Shown piece by piece: positions 1 to 5,689 of a DNA stretch of 13,837 nucleotides. Numbering within the stretch: position 1 is the stretch's first letter; each line of letters starts with the position of its first letter. The notes under the pieces are model-generated. The model did not search any database, was not told the origin of the DNA, and worked only from the letters and a program-made list of their open reading frames with translations. Source of the stretch: Acidobacteriota bacterium (lineage in GTDB: Bacteria; Acidobacteriota; Terriglobia; Bryobacterales; JACQDG01); the NCBI GenBank assembly GCA_016201195.1, contig JACQDI010000031.1, positions 1 to 13,837 of the forward strand, given 5' to 3'. The translations under genes and the position numbers were made by a program.

Positions 1-122
1 CCGAATCCGATCCAGCCCACGCGGACCTTCTCGTTGCTCCCCTGGGCTCTCAGGATGGCCGGCGCCGCGGCGGCGACCGCGGTGCCCCCGATAAAATTGC
101 GTCGCGTGATGTTGTCTGACAA
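1..122 (-). CDS. Tat-exported Gfo/Idh/MocA-family oxidoreductase, N-terminal fragment
   Basis: Only the first 40 codons are in the window; the gene runs off the left edge. The peptide opens MSDNITRRNFIGGTAVAAAA, a twin-arginine leader (RRNFIGG followed by an alanine-rich hydrophobic stretch and an APAILRAQG cleavage region). It continues EKVRVGWIGFG, the first beta strand and glycine-rich turn of an NAD(P)-binding Rossmann fold. This order (Tat leader, short spacer, VRVG-IG-G) is typical of exported Gfo/Idh/MocA oxidoreductases, which act on sugars or cyclitols in the periplasm. I chose the TTG start at 120-122 because GGAGGT lies 5 nt upstream and the Tat motif follows at once; no ATG fits. 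The substrate cannot be read from this fragment. Another Rossmann enzyme with a Tat leader is possible but less likely. Confidence 0.7.
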   Translation of the reverse strand, partial: MSDNITRRNFIGGTAVAAAAPAILRAQGSNEKVRVGWIGF

Positions 123-154
123 GCTTCACCTCCGCTTCCGCTGGGGAAGGTCTG

Positions 155-184
155 AGAATACCAACCTTGAGCCACGGACGGCAA
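155..184 (-). promoter_or_regulatory. possible sigma70-type promoter for the left-edge oxidoreductase
   Basis: On the minus strand TTGCCG (179-184) and TATTCT (155-160) are separated by 18 bp, each matching 4 of 6 consensus bases, about 33 nt upstream of the TTG start at 122. Position and spacing fit, but the match is modest and could be chance. Confidence 0.25.
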
Positions 185-248
185 CCGCCCTTCTTGTCCA
201 TGCGAACTGAAACACACGGCGACGCCGAAGATCAAGAATCTGTCCCCG

Positions 249-569
249 TTGCATGCACGGACGCTCCGTGCACTGGGCCATGACGCCGTGTCGGTTGTGG
301 AGTTGGGTCTGTCCGGCGCTGACGATTCAGCGGTGCGAGCTGCGGCTATCGAAGGCGGGAGGATTCTTGTTACGCTCGACGGCGACTTCGCCAATGTGCT
401 CCGATATCCACCCGCGGCGACACCCGGCGTCCTTCGCTTCCGATTGCACCCCCCAGCCGAAGAGGCCATCGAGGCTGCTCTTCGGCGGGTCGTTCCCCGT
501 CTGACAGAGATGCGCCCGGACGGAAAACTCGTCGTCGTTGATGAGGGGAAGATAAGGATCCGCGGTTGA
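249..569 (+). CDS. DUF5615-family PIN-like toxin, N-terminally eroded (probable pseudogene)
   Basis: The readable protein (106 aa from a TTG) matches the body of the DUF5615 PIN-like nuclease toxins: RTLRALGHDAVSVVELGLSG, then DDSAV, then GRILVTLDGDFANV, and a C-terminal VVVDEGKIRIR strand. Family members normally begin with M-(K/R)-I-K-L-D-E-N-L-P, which supplies the first catalytic aspartate. Here the frame upstream of 249 reads PKIKNLSPLHARTLR, so the K-I-K and N-L-P parts survive but the L-D-E between them is gone, and no ATG or GTG exists before the stop at 168-170. There is no Shine-Dalgarno before the TTG. The usual small antitoxin partner (often DUF433) is not visible beside it. I read this as a decaying toxin gene that has lost its start and a key acidic residue; a short, inactive protein from the TTG is the alternative. 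Confidence 0.6.
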   Translation: MHARTLRALGHDAVSVVELGLSGADDSAVRAAAIEGGRILVTLDGDFANVLRYPPAATPGVLRFRLHPPAEEAIEAALRRVVPRLTEMRPDGKLVVVDEGKIRIRG

Positions 570-644
570 GATGCGAGTACAACCCAATCCCCTGAGACCA
601 ACGAGATCGAGCTGCGTGCTACCGGCGAGGGCCTTATATGAACA

Positions 645-721
645 TGGTAGGCCCGAGCGGGCTCGAACCGCTGACCTCTACCGTGTCAAGGTAGCGCTCT
701 AACCAACTGAGCTACGGGCCT
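645..721 (-). tRNA. tRNA-Val(GAC)
   Basis: A complete 77-nt cloverleaf reads on the minus strand. The acceptor stem is AGGCCCG/CGGGCCT with all 7 pairs, discriminator A and an encoded CCA (645-647). The D arm is GCTC/GAGC around AGTTGGTTA. The anticodon stem CTACC/GGTAG encloses the loop TTGACAC, whose anticodon is GAC, so it reads GUC/GUU valine codons. The T arm is AGCGG/CCGCT around TTCGAGC. All stems are perfect, so the gene looks functional. No obvious T-tract terminator follows in the 75 nt before the neighbouring toxin remnant. Confidence 0.97.
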
Positions 722-730
722 TCGATTCTG

Positions 731-759
731 ATTATACGTGACCCGTGACAGCTTTGCAA
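731..759 (-). promoter_or_regulatory. promoter of tRNA-Val
   Basis: On the minus strand TTGCAA (754-759, 4/6 to the -35 consensus) and a perfect TATAAT (731-736) are exactly 17 bp apart. Transcription would start near 724, leaving only about 3 nt of leader before the mature tRNA 5' end at 721. Confidence 0.8.
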
Positions 760-776
760 TTTTTGTCGGCCCGAGT

Positions 777-1994
777 TTAAGACAACGCGTTAAGAAGCTT
801 GTCGATGTCCTGCTGGTTGTTATATAGCGCCGGGGAGATACGCACCCGGTTCTGGCCCGTGGTTGTCACCTGGACGCCGGCCCTCGCGAGCTTCTTCCGG
901 GTTGCGTTCAGATCCCGGGCCTGAACCACCACCAGCGAGCTCTTCGCCTCCACGGGCGTGATCAGCTTGTAGCCCAGCCCGGGCAGCTCTCTCTTCAACC
1001 GGTCACACAACGGCTTGGTGTGGGCGTAGATGTTCTCGACGCCGAGGTCCAGAATGCGCTTCAGCGCTTCGGACTGCCCGGCGTAGGCGACGTAGCTGAC
1101 GTTGCCGGGCTCGTAGCGGGAGGCGTCTTTGGGAGGCCGGTAGGGGAACTGCTCTTTGCCCGGATCGGGGTTGGTCACCCACGGCGCGTAGTTGAATTCT
1201 ACGTAGCCAGGGAACATCGTGTCCTTCACTACCCGCTCCTGCAGGTCCTCGCGCACATAGAGGAATCCGGCGCCGCGCGCCCCCTGCAACCACTTGTAGA
1301 GCGAGCAGGCGGCGAAGTCGATGCCCAGCGCTTGCACGTCGACCGGAACACTGCCGGCGGCCTGGATAATGTCGGCGTAAACATACGCGCCATGGGCGTG
1401 CGCCAGCTCGCTGATGGCCCTGGCATCCTCGACCCAGCCGTTGACATTGGAGACCAGCGTCACCGAAACCAGCCTCGTCTTCTTGTCCATGGCCTGCTCC
1501 ATGTCGCGCAGGTCGATCCGCCAGTCGCGGTGCCTGACGATGCGCACGTCCAGGCCTGCCTTGCGCCGCCCCACGTAGTCGTGGATGGAACCGGCGTAGT
1601 GCAGGTCGTTGGTCACCAGGTTCCCACCCGAGGCCTGGATGCCGAGCCCGTTGACCACCGCCGCCTCACCCGCCTTGGTGCAGATGACGAAGCCGATCTC
1701 GGAAGGCTTGGCGTTGATCAGCTTGGCAAAGAGCGGCTTGACCTGGCGCAAGGCCGTGGCGGCATACTCTCCGCGGCCCTCGCCCGGCCCGTACATGTGG
1801 AAGTCCATGTACCGGCGCATCCCGTCGGCGCTGTAGCGGGGCAAGGGGACATGCGCGGCGGCGTCGAGATACACTTGCTCGACGGCCCGCGGAAATTCCT
1901 TGCGGATCGATTCGAAATCCGACAGCTTCGGAGCGGCCAGGCTCGAAGCCACCGCGGCACTGGAAGTCAAGAATTGACGCCGGTTGATGTGCAT
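777..1994 (-). CDS. Tat-exported class-V PLP-dependent enzyme (isopenicillin-N epimerase / cysteine-desulfurase-like)
   Basis: This 405-aa protein opens MHINRRQFLTSSAAVASSLA, a short Tat-type leader, so the enzyme is probably folded with its cofactor and then exported. The body is a fold-type I class-V aminotransferase. Residues 203-213 (AYVYADIIQAAG region) give the D208-x-x-Q211 pair that holds the pyridine ring, His132 is placed to stack on it, and Lys234 in SLYKWLQGARGAGFLYV is the Schiff-base lysine. The C-terminal small domain ends at an RVRISPALYNN motif that normally anchors the substrate carboxylate. The start at 1992-1994 is preceded by GGAGGATCATC, a strong Shine-Dalgarno; an in-frame upstream extension to 2198 has no such site and would bury the leader. 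A TACAAT box lies at 2023-2028, without a clear -35. The family includes epimerases, desulfurases and C-S lyases; which reaction this one performs cannot be told from sequence. A stand-alone regulator-free unit, it lies downstream of the pilin on the same strand. Confidence 0.85.
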   Translation of the reverse strand: MHINRRQFLTSSAAVASSLAAPKLSDFESIRKEFPRAVEQVYLDAAAHVPLPRYSADGMRRYMDFHMYGPGEGRGEYAATALRQVKPLFAKLINAKPSEIGFVICTKAGEAAVVNGLGIQASGGNLVTNDLHYAGSIHDYVGRRKAGLDVRIVRHRDWRIDLRDMEQAMDKKTRLVSVTLVSNVNGWVEDARAISELAHAHGAYVYADIIQAAGSVPVDVQALGIDFAACSLYKWLQGARGAGFLYVREDLQERVVKDTMFPGYVEFNYAPWVTNPDPGKEQFPYRPPKDASRYEPGNVSYVAYAGQSEALKRILDLGVENIYAHTKPLCDRLKRELPGLGYKLITPVEAKSSLVVVQARDLNATRKKLARAGVQVTTTGQNRVRISPALYNNQQDIDKLLNALS

Positions 1995-2132
1995 GATGAT
2001 CCTCCGTGACCCGTGCGGGCCCATTGTATCTCCATTGCCGGCCTCCACGCACAGGTCCTGGAACTGAGAAATCGAGGAGTCAATTCGTCGACTTTTCCGT
2101 GTGATAGAAAGCCTGGTCGAATCGGGGAGGAT

Positions 2133-2160
2133 GCCCTGCCGAGTGCCGCCTCGGCAGGGC
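2133..2160. repeat. perfect 11-bp inverted repeat (hairpin)
   Basis: GCCCTGCCGAG (2133-2143) pairs perfectly with CTCGGCAGGGC (2150-2160) around a 6-nt loop. It lies about 100 nt behind the pilin stop and 140 nt ahead of the PLP enzyme start, so it could end or protect the pilin transcript. No T-tract follows on either strand, so it is not a classical intrinsic terminator. Confidence 0.55.
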
Positions 2161-2205
2161 GGTGGGAGCGCAAAGGAAAAGCATAGGTAGGACCGCACCC
2201 GGGCC

Positions 2206-2242
2206 GGCGCGCCGTCCGACTCCTGCCTCGGAGCAGCGCGCC
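2206..2242 (-). terminator. hairpin just downstream of the flp pilin (terminator-like, no T-tract)
   Basis: On the minus strand, starting 17 nt after the pilin stop, GGCGCGC (2236-2242) can pair with GCGCGCC (2206-2212), enclosing an inner CTCC/GGAG hairpin (2220-2223 with 2230-2233). The position fits a 3'-end structure for the short, highly expressed pilin mRNA. The absence of a U-run argues against simple intrinsic termination. Confidence 0.35.
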
Positions 2243-2258
2243 GTGTCCAGGAAGCGGC

Positions 2259-2444
2259 TTACGCAGCGGCCTTGGTGAGGACCGAACCCATTCGGCTGAA
2301 GATCGTGCTGATGCTGGAAGAAATGCCCGGCAGCAAAGCGCCGGCGGCGACGGCGATGAAGCCCGCCAGCAGCGCGTATTCCACCAGGTCCTGGCCCCGC
2401 TCGTCGCGAAGCATCCGTTCCAGCGTGATGTACAATTTGGTCAT
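2259..2444 (-). CDS. flp: Flp/Fap-type IVb pilin subunit
   Basis: A 61-aa protein, MTKLYITLERMLRDERGQDL..., with the signature of the Flp family: a charged N-terminal part, then the block RGQDLVEYALLAGFIAVAAG that combines the conserved Glu-Tyr pair with a single hydrophobic helix, then a short serine/threonine-rich tail. Flp pilins are assembled by the Tad secretion machine into adhesive bundles. AAGGAG lies 8 nt before the ATG at 2442-2444, fixing the start. The gene stands alone: no TadV/CpaA peptidase, CpaF ATPase or other tad gene is in the window, so it is an orphan subunit relying on a machine encoded elsewhere, as is common where Tad pili occur. Two hairpins lie downstream. Family call is secure; a pseudopilin role instead of the main fibre cannot be excluded. 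Confidence 0.9.
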   Translation of the reverse strand: MTKLYITLERMLRDERGQDLVEYALLAGFIAVAAGALLPGISSSISTIFSRMGSVLTKAAA

Positions 2445-2868
2445 TTGTGATTCTCCTTAGTTTCGTTTTTTTTGGCCCGGGACGCTTTCCCGAATGCCGC
2501 CTTCCTTGTGAAGACATAGCGAGAATAAACCGCAACCCCAAAACCCAACAAGCTATCTTTAGGCCAGCTACTGGTAGGGTCAATTACTTACAACTCCCTG
2601 CGCATCACCCTAAGATGATCGTTCGGCACGCCCGCGAGCAGGCTGGGCGCCTGCGTCTTCGCGGGCGAGCTCCCTCTCATCAGTCTATAAGTAGTATCAG
2701 GAATTTCACGCCAAGACGCCGCGGCCTTGGCGCGCTGCGGGTTCCTTATCAGGTCGCGTGGCAAACGCCTGGGCCGAGCGCTCGAGGTAGAGGCGCGACA
2801 GGTCCGCTTCCCGTTGCGGTCGCGGATAGTATGTGCTGGAAAATCGATGACACCAACCCGGATTCTCG
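2445..2868. other. 424-base intergenic region between flp and senA
   Basis: No convincing gene. Small open frames on both strands have no family resemblance and no usable ribosome site. One minus-strand frame near 2740-2850 reads like coding sequence (EADLSRLYLERSAQAF) for about 40 codons before a stop, possibly a remnant of a lost gene. The region contains the pilin Shine-Dalgarno, a compact hairpin at 2630-2666 and a weaker palindrome, GCCAAG/CTTGGC, at 2710-2731. Base composition is visibly less GC-rich next to the pilin (2500-2610) than in the surrounding genes. Confidence 0.6.
2630..2666. repeat. strong two-step hairpin in the flp–senA gap
   Basis: GCCCGCGA (2630-2637) pairs with TCGCGGGC (2659-2666). 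Stacked inside it GCAGGC (2638-2643) pairs with GCCTGC (2649-2654) around a TGGGC loop, with a GTCT bulge on the 3' side. That gives 14 uninterrupted-by-mismatch pairs. It lies about 200 nt after the senA stop and 190 nt before the pilin start. No T-tract adjoins it. Confidence 0.65.
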
Positions 2869-4146
2869 TCAATCGGCTGCGCAGGTCCGGAAGCCGCCGA
2901 ATACGTCCCGCCGGTCCTTAGTATAGAAGTTCCGCCAAGTGTTGCGGATGAGCCGCGACCGGGTGGCCCAGCAGCCGCCCCGGAGCACCTTCCGCTCCGG
3001 CCCGAACCACGGCTGGGAATACTCTTTATAAGGATCGATGACGAAGCCCGGATAGGGCTGGAAGTCGTCCGCCGTCCATTCCCAGGTGTTGCCGATCATC
3101 TCCTGGCAGCCAAAGGCGCTGGCCCCGGCGGGCACGCTTCCGAGCGGGCTGCACCCCACCGACCGGGCATCCAGGTGCGCCCGCTCCGGGGTGGGCGGCT
3201 TTTCACCCCAGGGAAACTCCCGCTTTCCTCCCGGACCCCCGGCCGCCGCCATCTCCCACTCCGCCTCGGTCGGCAGCCGGCGTCCCACCCAGCGGCAATA
3301 CGCCTCCGCCTCGTACCAGTTGACGTGGATGACGGGGATGTCCTCCCCCAGCGGCACGACCTGGTCAAAATGCCGGCGCATCCACCCCCCGTTGCCCCGG
3401 GGGACCCAATAAAGAGGATGTTCGGACCGCTCTTGCTCCCGCCAGGTCCACCCCTCCTCGCTCCACCACTCACGGCGCCGGTATCCCCCGTCGTTGACGA
3501 AATCCCCGAACTCCCCGTTGGTCACCGGCCACCGGGCGATCCGAAACGGCCGCACCTCGACCGGGTGTTCCCACTTCTCGTTGTCAAAAACAAACACCGT
3601 GCCCGGCATGGCCCCCAGCATCCAGGTTCCTCCAGGGACCTCCACGTCCCCGTGTCCCCGCGTCCTCGCGTCTCCGCGTCTCGGGGTCTCCACCGTCCCC
3701 AGCGGCGCTGCGTAGCCGAGCGTCTGCCGGGTATACGTGAACGCCTCGTCGTGCATATCCTCGTGCATCGTCGCCAGCCAGTAGAAGTAAGCCTCCTGGT
3801 CGCTGACCTCTCCCGCCGGGAGCCGCTCGATCACGCGGTCGAGGACCTCCTGCATGTAGTTCCACGTTTCGACGCGCGAGGGCGCATCGGGCCGCCAGCG
3901 AGTATCGTGCGCCACCGCCGCCGAGTCCCACACCGCGTCCCCCCAGGGGCGGACCGGCTCCTCGCCCCGCAGATGGCGCAGCGCCCACCGTTCCCAAAAC
4001 CAGGCCACGTGTCCCATCTCCCAGATCGGAGGGTTGATGATCGGCAACAGCGGAACCTCCATCTGCCGGTCAGTTAGATCCGATACCAGATCGAGCGTCC
4101 GCCGCCGCGCATCCCTGAGCATCTCAATCAGTTCCGCAGAACGCAT
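2869..4146 (-). CDS. senA: EgtB-like non-haem iron sulfoxide/selenoxide synthase, probable selenoneine synthase SenA
   Basis: A 425-aa two-domain protein. Residues about 5-150 form the DinB-like four-helix domain with the iron-binding histidines: His46 in WEMGHVAWFWERW and the His128-x3-His132-x-Glu134 motif (MHEDMHDEAF). Residues about 168-422 are the formylglycine-generating-enzyme/sulfatase-modifying-factor fold (VEVPGG..., VNWYEAEAYCRW, RLPTEAEWE, IGNTWEWT, VLRGGCWATRSR, FGGFRTCA). EgtB uses this architecture to couple gamma-glutamyl-cysteine or cysteine to hercynine. The divergent SenB-type gene 37 bp away instead points to SenA, which couples a selenosugar to hercynine in selenoneine synthesis. 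No ribosome site precedes the ATG and a -10-like GATAAT ends 8 nt away, so the mRNA may be nearly leaderless. A stretch of 8-bp repeats encodes residues about 152-169, the domain linker. An ergothioneine role (EgtB) is the alternative; selenium use rests on the neighbour. Confidence 0.82.
   Translation of the reverse strand: MRSAELIEMLRDARRRTLDLVSDLTDRQMEVPLLPIINPPIWEMGHVAWFWERWALRHLRGEEPVRPWGDAVWDSAAVAHDTRWRPDAPSRVETWNYMQEVLDRVIERLPAGEVSDQEAYFYWLATMHEDMHDEAFTYTRQTLGYAAPLGTVETPRRGDARTRGHGDVEVPGGTWMLGAMPGTVFVFDNEKWEHPVEVRPFRIARWPVTNGEFGDFVNDGGYRRREWWSEEGWTWREQERSEHPLYWVPRGNGGWMRRHFDQVVPLGEDIPVIHVNWYEAEAYCRWVGRRLPTEAEWEMAAAGGPGGKREFPWGEKPPTPERAHLDARSVGCSPLGSVPAGASAFGCQEMIGNTWEWTADDFQPYPGFVIDPYKEYSQPWFGPERKVLRGGCWATRSRLIRNTWRNFYTKDRRDVFGGFRTCAAD
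3641..3691 (-). repeat. 8-bp-period tandem repeat inside the senA domain linker
   Basis: On the minus strand this stretch reads as consecutive octamers of the form GAGACGCG, GAGACGCG, AGGACGCG, GGGACACG, GGGACGTG, flanked by GAGACCCC. The unit drifts but keeps its 8-bp step. It encodes residues about 152-169, between the DinB and FGE domains, where length is likely tolerated. Confidence 0.7.
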
Positions 4147-4160
4147 AATGGAGTATTATC
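4145..4160. promoter_or_regulatory. candidate bidirectional -10 element between senA and senB
   Basis: An AT-rich inverted repeat ATAAT-N5-ATTAT spans 4145-4159 in otherwise GC-rich sequence. Read on the minus strand, 4155-4160 gives GATAAT (5/6 to the -10 consensus), placing senA transcription start within a few bases of its ATG. Read on the plus strand, 4154-4159 gives TATTAT (5/6), placing a start about 17 nt before the senB ATG. The two boxes overlap almost completely. No good -35 is seen in either direction. Confidence 0.45.
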
Positions 4161-4183
4161 GCCTACGCGATGCGGATTGACTG

Positions 4184-5155
4184 ATGTGGATTCAAATGAT
4201 CTGTCCGGCCCCGCCCGGCAGTCTCTATGGCAACCGGATCACCGCCCTGCGCTGGGCGCGCATTCTACGACGGCTGGGCCATCGCCTCACCCTCGCCCAA
4301 CGCTATGATCGCGAGCCCTGCGATTTGCTGGTCGCCCTGCACGCCCGCCGCAGCGCCGATTCGGCGCTGGCCTTCCGCAAGCTGCACCCCGATAAGCCGC
4401 TCCTGGTGATACTCACCGGCACCGACGTCTACCGCGACATTCACCGTTCGCGGAAGGCCCAGCGGGCGCTCGAAGCGGCCACCCGCCTGGTGGTGCTCCA
4501 ACCCCTGGCCATCGAGGAACTGGATCCCCGCCTGCGCCCCAAAGCCCGGGTCATCTATCAATCGGCCCCACGTACCGGCGGGCGCAGTCCTCGCCGGAGC
4601 GACACGTTTGACGTCTGCCTCCTCGGCCACCTGCGCTATGTGAAGGATCCCTTTCGCGCCGCCTACGCCGCCCGGTTGCTGCCGGCGTCTTCCCGAATCC
4701 GCATCCTCCACGCCGGCCAAGCGATGGATGAGGCGATGGCCCGCAGAGCCCACAGCGAGATGCACGGCAGCACCCAGCGCAGCACCCAGCACACCCCCCG
4801 CTACACTTGGCTAGGCGAGATTCCCCGGGCTCAGGCCCGCCGCCTGATTCGCTCCAGCCGCCTGATGGTGTTGAGCTCGCGCATGGAGGGCGGCGCCAAC
4901 GTGATCTCCGAGGCGCTGGTCGACCACACGCCGGTTCTGGCTTCCCGCATCCCGGGATCGGTGGGGCTGCTTGGCAAGGGTTACCCCGGCTACTTCCCGG
5001 TTGGCGATACTGCCGCCCTGGCCCGCCTGTTGCGCCGGGCTGAGTCCGACGCGCGTTTCTATGCGAAACTAAAGACGTGGTGCATCCGGCTCGCACCCCG
5101 CTTCCATCCCTCCCGGGAGCAGGCCGCCTGGGAGAGGTTGCTCCGGGAGGTGTAA
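4184..5155 (+). CDS. senB: SenB-type glycosyltransferase (selenosugar synthase family)
   Basis: A 323-aa GT4-like glycosyltransferase in the family once listed only as a putative glycosyltransferase paired with EgtB variants and later shown to be the selenosugar synthase SenB. The N-terminal Rossmann domain carries the family's ICPAPPGSLYGNRITALRWA block (residues 6-25), and DLLVALHARRSADSA and LTGTDVYRDI follow. The C-terminal domain begins near residue 142 (FDVCLLGHLRYVKDPFRAA) and has the nucleotide-sugar E-x7-E motif, Glu235 and Glu243, in MEGGANVISEAL. SenB joins selenophosphate and a UDP-sugar such as UDP-GlcNAc to give a selenosugar for SenA. The start gives the standard short N-terminus, though no Shine-Dalgarno precedes it. 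A 12-bp tandem duplication adds STQRSTQH near residues 195-202. Divergence from senA with a 37-bp gap supports a shared pathway. A different sugar acceptor remains possible. Confidence 0.85.
   Translation: MWIQMICPAPPGSLYGNRITALRWARILRRLGHRLTLAQRYDREPCDLLVALHARRSADSALAFRKLHPDKPLLVILTGTDVYRDIHRSRKAQRALEAATRLVVLQPLAIEELDPRLRPKARVIYQSAPRTGGRSPRRSDTFDVCLLGHLRYVKDPFRAAYAARLLPASSRIRILHAGQAMDEAMARRAHSEMHGSTQRSTQHTPRYTWLGEIPRAQARRLIRSSRLMVLSSRMEGGANVISEALVDHTPVLASRIPGSVGLLGKGYPGYFPVGDTAALARLLRRAESDARFYAKLKTWCIRLAPRFHPSREQAAWERLLREV
4767..4790 (+). repeat. 12-bp tandem duplication in senB
   Basis: GCAGCACCCAGC occurs twice in perfect tandem (4767-4778 and 4779-4790). The duplication is in frame and encodes the repeated STQ(R/H) in a surface loop ahead of a beta strand (YTWLGEI). 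Confidence 0.85.
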
Positions 5156-5206
5156 CCTTGGGCCGGACCTGGCATCCAAGATCACAGAAGCCAGATTTAA
5201 AGAGCT

Positions 5207-5689
5207 ATGACCAACGCAACTGAGCCCGGTGATCGCAAAGCCATCTGGCTGCTTTCCGCCCTGGGCGGGCTGATCGGCGGATTGTGCTGCCTGACCCCGA
5301 TCGTCGTGATCCTGCTTGGCCTCTCCGGCGTGGCTGCCGCCAACAGCCTGGGCAACACGTTATACGGAGAGCACCGCTGGGCTTTCCGGATCGTGGCCCT
5401 GGTCTTTCTGGCCCTCGCGTTGATCCTCTACTTTCGCAAGCGCGGCATCTGCACGCTCGACGAAGCCAAACGCCAGCGTAACCGCGTGATCAACGTCGCC
5501 TCACTGGTAGTGTTCACCTCGGCCGGGATCTACATTCTGTGGAACTACGTGGTGCTCCACTACTGGGGCATCGCCGCCGGTTTGCCCTGGTCGCAGTATA
5601 GCGACGAGCGATGGGCCATCCCCGCCTCGGCCGTGATTCTGGCCCTGGCCGTGGTGGCGTCGCTGTGGCTTCGTAGGTCCAAGGCATGA
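5207..5689 (+). CDS. MerT-like four-helix membrane protein
   Basis: A 160-aa inner-membrane protein with hydrophobic segments at about residues 14-45, 60-76, 96-118 and 138-156. The first helix carries a Cys-Cys pair, Cys27-Cys28, in GLCCLTPIVVILLGLSG, closely like the SCC-x-LP-x-V...LGLGG helix of the mercuric-ion transporter MerT. A further cysteine, Cys82, lies in the loop after helix 2 (YFRKRGICTLDEAK), where MerT has its second metal-binding pair. MerT has three helices, so the fourth here is an addition. No merR, merP or merA is nearby. The ATG is preceded only by a weak AAGAG placed too close. The stop overlaps the next gene's start (ATGA), so the two are co-translated. A heavy-metal, chalcogen or thiol transport role fits the cysteines but is an inference; it may simply be an uncharacterised relative. 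Confidence 0.7.
   Translation: MTNATEPGDRKAIWLLSALGGLIGGLCCLTPIVVILLGLSGVAAANSLGNTLYGEHRWAFRIVALVFLALALILYFRKRGICTLDEAKRQRNRVINVASLVVFTSAGIYILWNYVVLHYWGIAAGLPWSQYSDERWAIPASAVILALAVVASLWLRRSKA

Noticed and set aside
569..730. Integration site at tRNA-Val next to the toxin remnant
   Set aside because: No second copy of the tRNA 3' end, no integrase and no other mobile gene are visible.
1020..2009. 329-aa plus-strand open frame opposite the PLP enzyme
   Set aside because: It is an antisense frame of a gene with clear motifs, kept open by high GC at third positions; it has no recognisable domain and no ribosome site.
1995..2198. Upstream extension of the PLP enzyme to a start at 2198
   Set aside because: It would place 68 residues before a textbook Tat leader and ignore the GGAGG site in front of the ATG at 1994.
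2588..2872. Possible 94-aa minus-strand gene downstream of senA
   Set aside because: No domain, no ribosome site, arginine-rich composition of a random GC-rich frame; a neighbouring frame has a short coding-like stretch but ends after about 40 codons.
3175..4077. 300-aa plus-strand open frame opposite senA
   Set aside because: Proline/arginine-rich shadow of the EgtB-like gene on the other strand, with no family resemblance.
2869..5155. Calling senA/senB genes as selenoproteins with in-frame TGA
   Set aside because: Both read through without internal stops, so selenium, if used, is in the product and not in the enzymes.
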